Source of the DNA: Gammaproteobacteria bacterium
GTDB taxonomy: Bacteria; Pseudomonadota; Gammaproteobacteria; HK1
NCBI GenBank assembly: GCA_012103455.1
Contig: WLWT01000001.1
Location: 4,471,288 to 4,535,287 of the forward strand
Direction: 5' to 3'
DNA length: 64,000 bases
Below the pieces are notes generated by a model that was not told where the DNA came from, ran no database searches, and worked only from the letters and a program-made list of their open reading frames with translations. Every line of letters begins with the position of its first letter. The stretch's first letter is position 1. The position numbers were made by a program, and so were the translations under genes. This document shows positions 60,434 through 64,000 of this stretch, one piece after another.

Positions 60434-62884
60434 CTAATTCGCCGCCCGCAGCCGCGCATTACCCGCATCATAGGGCGATTCTTCAATGATAACGGCGGGT
60501 TTCAATTCACCTAAAATATCAATCAACAAGGATGTCCCGACCGCCGCATGCTCGGCCTGTATATAAGCCAAAGCCAAGCTCTTCTCTATGCGATAGCCGT
60601 AAGCCCCGGCGGTAGCACGGCCCACCATATGCTCACGGCTACCTAAGAATAGGGGTTCATTACCGCGGGCATCGCAGTCCCTTACCCCGTCCACCTCCAA
60701 AGTGACGAAACGCTGTGGCACGCCGGACTCACGTTGCGCCACCAGCGCCTCCTTGCCGATAAAGTCCTTACCCAACTTGACGAAACGATCAAGACCCGCT
60801 TCAAAAGCACTGTACTCCGGCGTCAGATCGGTGCCCCACATGCGGTACGACTTCTCGATGCGCAAAGACTCCATGGCCCGCATGCCAACCATCTTCAGCT
60901 CGAACTTCTCACCGACGTTGACGATGGCATCGAACAAGCAATGAGCGTATTCGATGGGATGATGCAATTCCCAGCCGAGTTCGCCGACGAAGTTCACCCG
61001 CATGGCGCGCACGTCCGGCACCAAGCCGACCTCTATGCTCTGCGCCGTGAGCCAAGGAAAGCTCGCGTTGTCCAATGGCGCATCGGTCAGCGATGCCAAC
61101 AGCTCCCGCGAATTGGGTCCCGCCAACACCAGACACCCCCGCGATGTAGTGATGTTGTTGATCAACACACTGCCATCAGCGGGTGCCATCTTCTTCAAAT
61201 AATCGCTGTCGTAGCGCTCCGCCGCACCGGAACTCACCAGGTAGTAGTGATTCTCATCCAGCTTGGTGATGGTGAACTCGGTGCGCACCCCGCCGCTGCG
61301 GCGGGTCAACGCGTGACAAAGCGCTGTGCGGCCAACCCGGCTCGGGACTGTATTGGCCACCAGGTGATTGAGAAAATCCTCCGCGCCCGGGCCGCTCACC
61401 TCGTGCTTGGTAAAACCGGTTAAATCTATCAACCCCGCCGTATCACGGATGGCGCGGCATTCATCGCCCACGGCAGCGAAATAATTGCTGCGCCTGAAGC
61501 TCCACTTGTCCGCGCGGGCCACGCCATCCGGTGCGAACCAGTTGGGCCGCTCCCAACCGTAGCGCTGTCCCCAAACAGCGCCCATGCGCTCCAATTTGTC
61601 ATGCAACGGGCTGGTTTTAGCCGGCCTGGCGGCGGGGCGTTCCTCATCGGGATAGTGCACGGTGAACACGTTTTCGTAGGCCTCTTCGTTCTTGGCTACC
61701 GTGTACGCTTTAGTGGTGTAAGCCCCGAAACGCCGCGGATCGGTGCCCAGCATGTCGATGCCGGGCTCGCCTTCCACGATCCATTCGGCCAGTTGCCAGC
61801 CAGCGCCGCCGGCCGCTGTCACCCCGAAGCTATGCCCTTCGTTCAACCAGAAATTCGGCACATCCCAGGCCGGCCCCACTAGGGGCGAGCCATCCGGTGT
61901 GTAACAGATCGGCCCATTGATGATGTCCTTGATACCGGCGGAAGCGAACGCAGGCACCCGCTTCATGGCCGCTTCCACGTGCGGCATCAAGCGTTCCAAA
62001 TCCCCCGGAAAAAGATCTTTCTCGAAAGATTCCGGCACCCCATCGGCAAACACCGCCGGCGCACCCACTTCATACGGCCCGAGGATGAAACCCATACGCT
62101 CTTCGCGCAGATAATAAGAAGCATCGGACTCACGCAACACCGCTAGCTCCTTACCGCCCTCTTCCCGGTAAGCTTTGAGTTCCGGCACCACGTCGGTCAC
62201 GATGTATTGGTGCTGCACCGCAATGGCCGGTACGTTGATGCCCACCATGCGCCCGGTCGTGCGCCCGTAATTACCGGTGGCGGCGACGATGTGCTCGCAG
62301 CTTATGTCGCCTTTGGTGGTTTTCAACTGCCATTCCCCACCCGCGGTGCGCTCGATGCGGGTGACCTCGGTTTGTTGATAGATCTCGGCGCCGCCGGCAC
62401 GGGCACCCTTGGCCAGCGCATTGGTGAGATCCACCGGCGCGATATGACCGTCATCGGGATGGTAGAGCGCGCCTAGCAAACCATCCGTTGCACAAAGCGG
62501 CCACAGCGCTTTGACCTCGGAGGGCGTGATCATTTCGAAAGGCACACCGATAGTATTGGCGGTGCCGCAATATTTGCGATATTCGTCCATCCGGTCCTGG
62601 GTGCAGGCTAGGCGCATATTGCCGGTAACGTGAAAGCCCACGTCCTGACCGGTTTCCGCTTCCAGGGTCTTGTAGAGATCGACGCTGTATTTGTGCAACT
62701 GGCCGACGGTGTAACTCATGTTGAAGAGTGGCAGCAACCCGGCGGCATGCCAGGTGGAACCCGCCGTCAACTCGCTGCGTTCGCACAACACGACGTCCGG
62801 CCAGCCTTTTTTTACCAGGTGATACAAAGTGCTGACACCGACCACGCCACCGCCGATCACCACGACCCTAGCCTGCGATTTCAT
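60434..62884 (-). CDS. Dimethylglycine/sarcosine dehydrogenase-type FAD enzyme
   Basis: 816 aa from ATG 62884 with a strong GGGGGAAGAGC ribosome site. The N-terminal FAD domain starts RVVVIGGGVVGVSTLYHL (GxGxxG), then TAGSTWHAAGLLPLFNMSY (covalent-FAD His region), VAATGNYGRTTG, NEGHSFGVTAAGGAG. The C-terminal half (about 440 on) is a GcvT-like folate-binding domain: KWSFRRSNYFAAVGDECRAIRD, GWELHHPIEYA, MRAMESLRIEKSYRMWGTDLTPEY (in parts). It would demethylate dimethylglycine or sarcosine and pass the carbon to THF as methylene-THF. Divergent from folD, which would use it. Confidence 0.92.
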   Translation of the reverse strand: MKSQARVVVIGGGVVGVSTLYHLVKKGWPDVVLCERSELTAGSTWHAAGLLPLFNMSYTVGQLHKYSVDLYKTLEAETGQDVGFHVTGNMRLACTQDRMDEYRKYCGTANTIGVPFEMITPSEVKALWPLCATDGLLGALYHPDDGHIAPVDLTNALAKGARAGGAEIYQQTEVTRIERTAGGEWQLKTTKGDISCEHIVAATGNYGRTTGRMVGINVPAIAVQHQYIVTDVVPELKAYREEGGKELAVLRESDASYYLREERMGFILGPYEVGAPAVFADGVPESFEKDLFPGDLERLMPHVEAAMKRVPAFASAGIKDIINGPICYTPDGSPLVGPAWDVPNFWLNEGHSFGVTAAGGAGWQLAEWIVEGEPGIDMLGTDPRRFGAYTTKAYTVAKNEEAYENVFTVHYPDEERPAARPAKTSPLHDKLERMGAVWGQRYGWERPNWFAPDGVARADKWSFRRSNYFAAVGDECRAIRDTAGLIDLTGFTKHEVSGPGAEDFLNHLVANTVPSRVGRTALCHALTRRSGGVRTEFTITKLDENHYYLVSSGAAERYDSDYLKKMAPADGSVLINNITTSRGCLVLAGPNSRELLASLTDAPLDNASFPWLTAQSIEVGLVPDVRAMRVNFVGELGWELHHPIEYAHCLFDAIVNVGEKFELKMVGMRAMESLRIEKSYRMWGTDLTPEYSAFEAGLDRFVKLGKDFIGKEALVAQRESGVPQRFVTLEVDGVRDCDARGNEPLFLGSREHMVGRATAGAYGYRIEKSLALAYIQAEHAAVGTSLLIDILGELKPAVIIEESPYDAGNARLRAAN

Positions 62885-63096
62885 GCTCTTCCCCCAATGC
62901 TCCAAGCCGAGCGCGAAAGGCGCAAGTGTGCGGTCCGCACCGGGCGGTGAACACATGCCATCACGACTGCGGGTTCTTCGTTTGCGCCACCATTGTTCTG
63001 CGCACCGCCAAGCCCCCGTGGTCGGACGTTAGACTGTGTTGTTCGGTCGCGCGCTGCGTCTATTTTTAACCCCCATTTTCACACCGAGCCCAAATC

Positions 63097-63972
63097 ATGA
63101 GTGCACAACTGATCGACGGCAAAGCCATAGCGGCCGAGATCCGCGCCGAAGCAAAAGTAGCAGCCAGCGCACTGCGCGAACAAGGCATTATCCCGTGCTT
63201 GGCGGCGGTACTGGTGGGCGACAACCCCGCCTCTAAAGCCTATGTGGGCAACAAACGGCGCGCCTGCGAGGAAGTGGGTATTGAATCGCAACTGCATACA
63301 CCCAGCGCGGATATCAGCGCGGCGGATCTGCTGGCGCTCATCGATCGGCTCAACGCTGATGCGGCGGTGCACGGCATCCTGGTGCAATTGCCGCTGCCCG
63401 ATCACATCGACGAGGACCGGGTCATCGAGCGCCTCTGCCCGGCGAAAGACGTGGATGGTTTCCACCCGGCGAATGTGGGCCGGCTGGTCATCGGTTTGGA
63501 CACCCTGCGTCCCTGCACGCCGGCGGGCATTCCCGAGCTCATCGTGCGCAGCGGCTTGGAAGTCTCCGGCCAGCACGTGGTCATCATCGGCCGCAGCAAC
63601 ATAGTCGGCAAACCGGCCATGAACCTACTGGTGCAAAAAGCGGCCGGCGCGAACGCCACTGTCACCGTTTGCCATAGCGGCACCACGGATTTGCCTAGCA
63701 TCACCCGCCTGGGCGACATTCTTATCGCCGCCATAGGCCGGGCTCACTACGTCACCGCGGATATGGTGAAGCCGGGGGCCACGGTTATCGACGTGGGCAT
63801 CAACCGGGTGGCTGACGAGAGTGCCAAGCAGGGTTACCGCTTGGTCGGGGATGTGGATTTCGACGCGGTTAAAGAAGTGGCCGGCGCCATTACCCCGGTG
63901 CCCGGCGGCGTCGGCCCCATGACCGTCGCCATGCTGATGGTCAATACAGTGAAGGCGGCGCAAGCTACTTAA
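63097..63972 (+). CDS. folD: Methylene-THF dehydrogenase/cyclohydrolase FolD
   Basis: 291 aa, standard length. SAQLIDGKAIAAEIRAE start, YVGNKRRACEEVGI (catalytic Lys in the family's Y..K), VHGILVQLPLPDHID, DVDGFHPANVGRL, CTPAGIPELI, VIIGRSNIVGKPAMNLL (NADP fold), CHSGTTDL, IGRAHYVTADMVKPGATVIDVG and PVPGGVGPMTVAMLM. It interconverts methylene-, methenyl- and formyl-THF in the cytosol. A family A repeat follows directly after its stop. Confidence 0.97.
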   Translation: MSAQLIDGKAIAAEIRAEAKVAASALREQGIIPCLAAVLVGDNPASKAYVGNKRRACEEVGIESQLHTPSADISAADLLALIDRLNADAAVHGILVQLPLPDHIDEDRVIERLCPAKDVDGFHPANVGRLVIGLDTLRPCTPAGIPELIVRSGLEVSGQHVVIIGRSNIVGKPAMNLLVQKAAGANATVTVCHSGTTDLPSITRLGDILIAAIGRAHYVTADMVKPGATVIDVGINRVADESAKQGYRLVGDVDFDAVKEVAGAITPVPGGVGPMTVAMLMVNTVKAAQAT

Positions 63973-64000
63973 GGGCGCCGCTAACAATAGTCATTGTTTC
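63973..64000. repeat. Dispersed inverted-repeat element, family A, copy 6 (cut by window edge)
   Basis: GGGCGCCGCTAACAATAGTC then ATTGTTTC matches the inverse right end of the other family A copies, just after the folD stop. The rest is outside the window. Confidence 0.8.

Noticed and set aside
1..64000. CRISPR array
   Set aside because: No run of spaced direct repeats was seen; tandem repeats here are directly adjacent and few.

Overview
The window looks like part of a chromosome of a moderately GC-rich proteobacterium, most likely a gammaproteobacterium. This is an inference from the gene set: LpxH, PpiA/PpiB, family B DNA polymerase II, SirB1, AcpH and a CCA-encoding tRNA-Pro(UGG). Housekeeping and catabolic genes are packed on both strands. 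They are interrupted by dispersed ~140 bp inverted-repeat elements, IS5-type insertions, IS3 relics, several pseudogenes and a large defence/mobile island, which suggests active element movement and relaxed selection on some genes.

Layout. 1-5.1 kb: a BatA-like protein with a DUF4159 lipoprotein, an exported unknown, SirB1 and a deleted TPR/glycosyltransferase relic. 5.2-9 kb: aldo/keto reductase and a pair of acyl-CoA dehydrogenases. 9-12.1 kb: a membrane/coiled-coil protein and an 887 bp IS5 element that splits a small membrane-protein gene. 12.4-19.4 kb: purine-type deaminase, tRNA-Pro, ppiA-ppiB-lpxH, two envelope-polysaccharide glycosyltransferases and a phosphoesterase. 19.7-26.7 kb: a creatininase-family gene plus membrane-protein gene present twice (a 1347 bp duplication), flanking a decayed integron. 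The integron has a broken intI, an attI core, and a cassette with an HNH nuclease and a well-formed attC; toxin-antitoxin pairs follow. 27.2-29.5 kb: BrnT/BrnA and an IS-disrupted unknown gene. 29.6-36.9 kb: the nickel-pincer lactate-racemase-type operon larA-larC-larE-larB, preceded by glycerate 2-kinase and recQ. 37-41 kb: an NTF2-like protein, an FAD-linked oxidase with a single in-frame amber codon, a CoA transferase and gene fragments.

41.6-55.95 kb is an integrated island. It has a FitA/VapC-like pair, a scar of a deleted Druantia locus, a relaxase relic fused to a vapC fragment, and an intact four-gene Druantia-like anti-phage locus: druA, two unassigned proteins of 945 and 366 aa, and a 1850 aa DruE-type DEAH/DUF1998 helicase. 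It ends with a tyrosine recombinase that has lost its catalytic Tyr and an Arg. 55.95-64 kb returns to chromosomal genes: acyl-CoA dehydrogenase, acpH with no ordinary start codon, polB, a perfect 30 bp inverted repeat, a dimethylglycine/sarcosine dehydrogenase and folD.

How genes work together: DMGDH-type oxidation feeds methylene-THF to FolD. The Lar proteins build the nickel-pincer cofactor for LarA, whose product may be used by the adjacent glycerate kinase. The Druantia-like genes overlap tightly or are spaced by a few bases and probably form one defence operon. Nothing was computed beyond reading by eye; divergence counts are hand counts.
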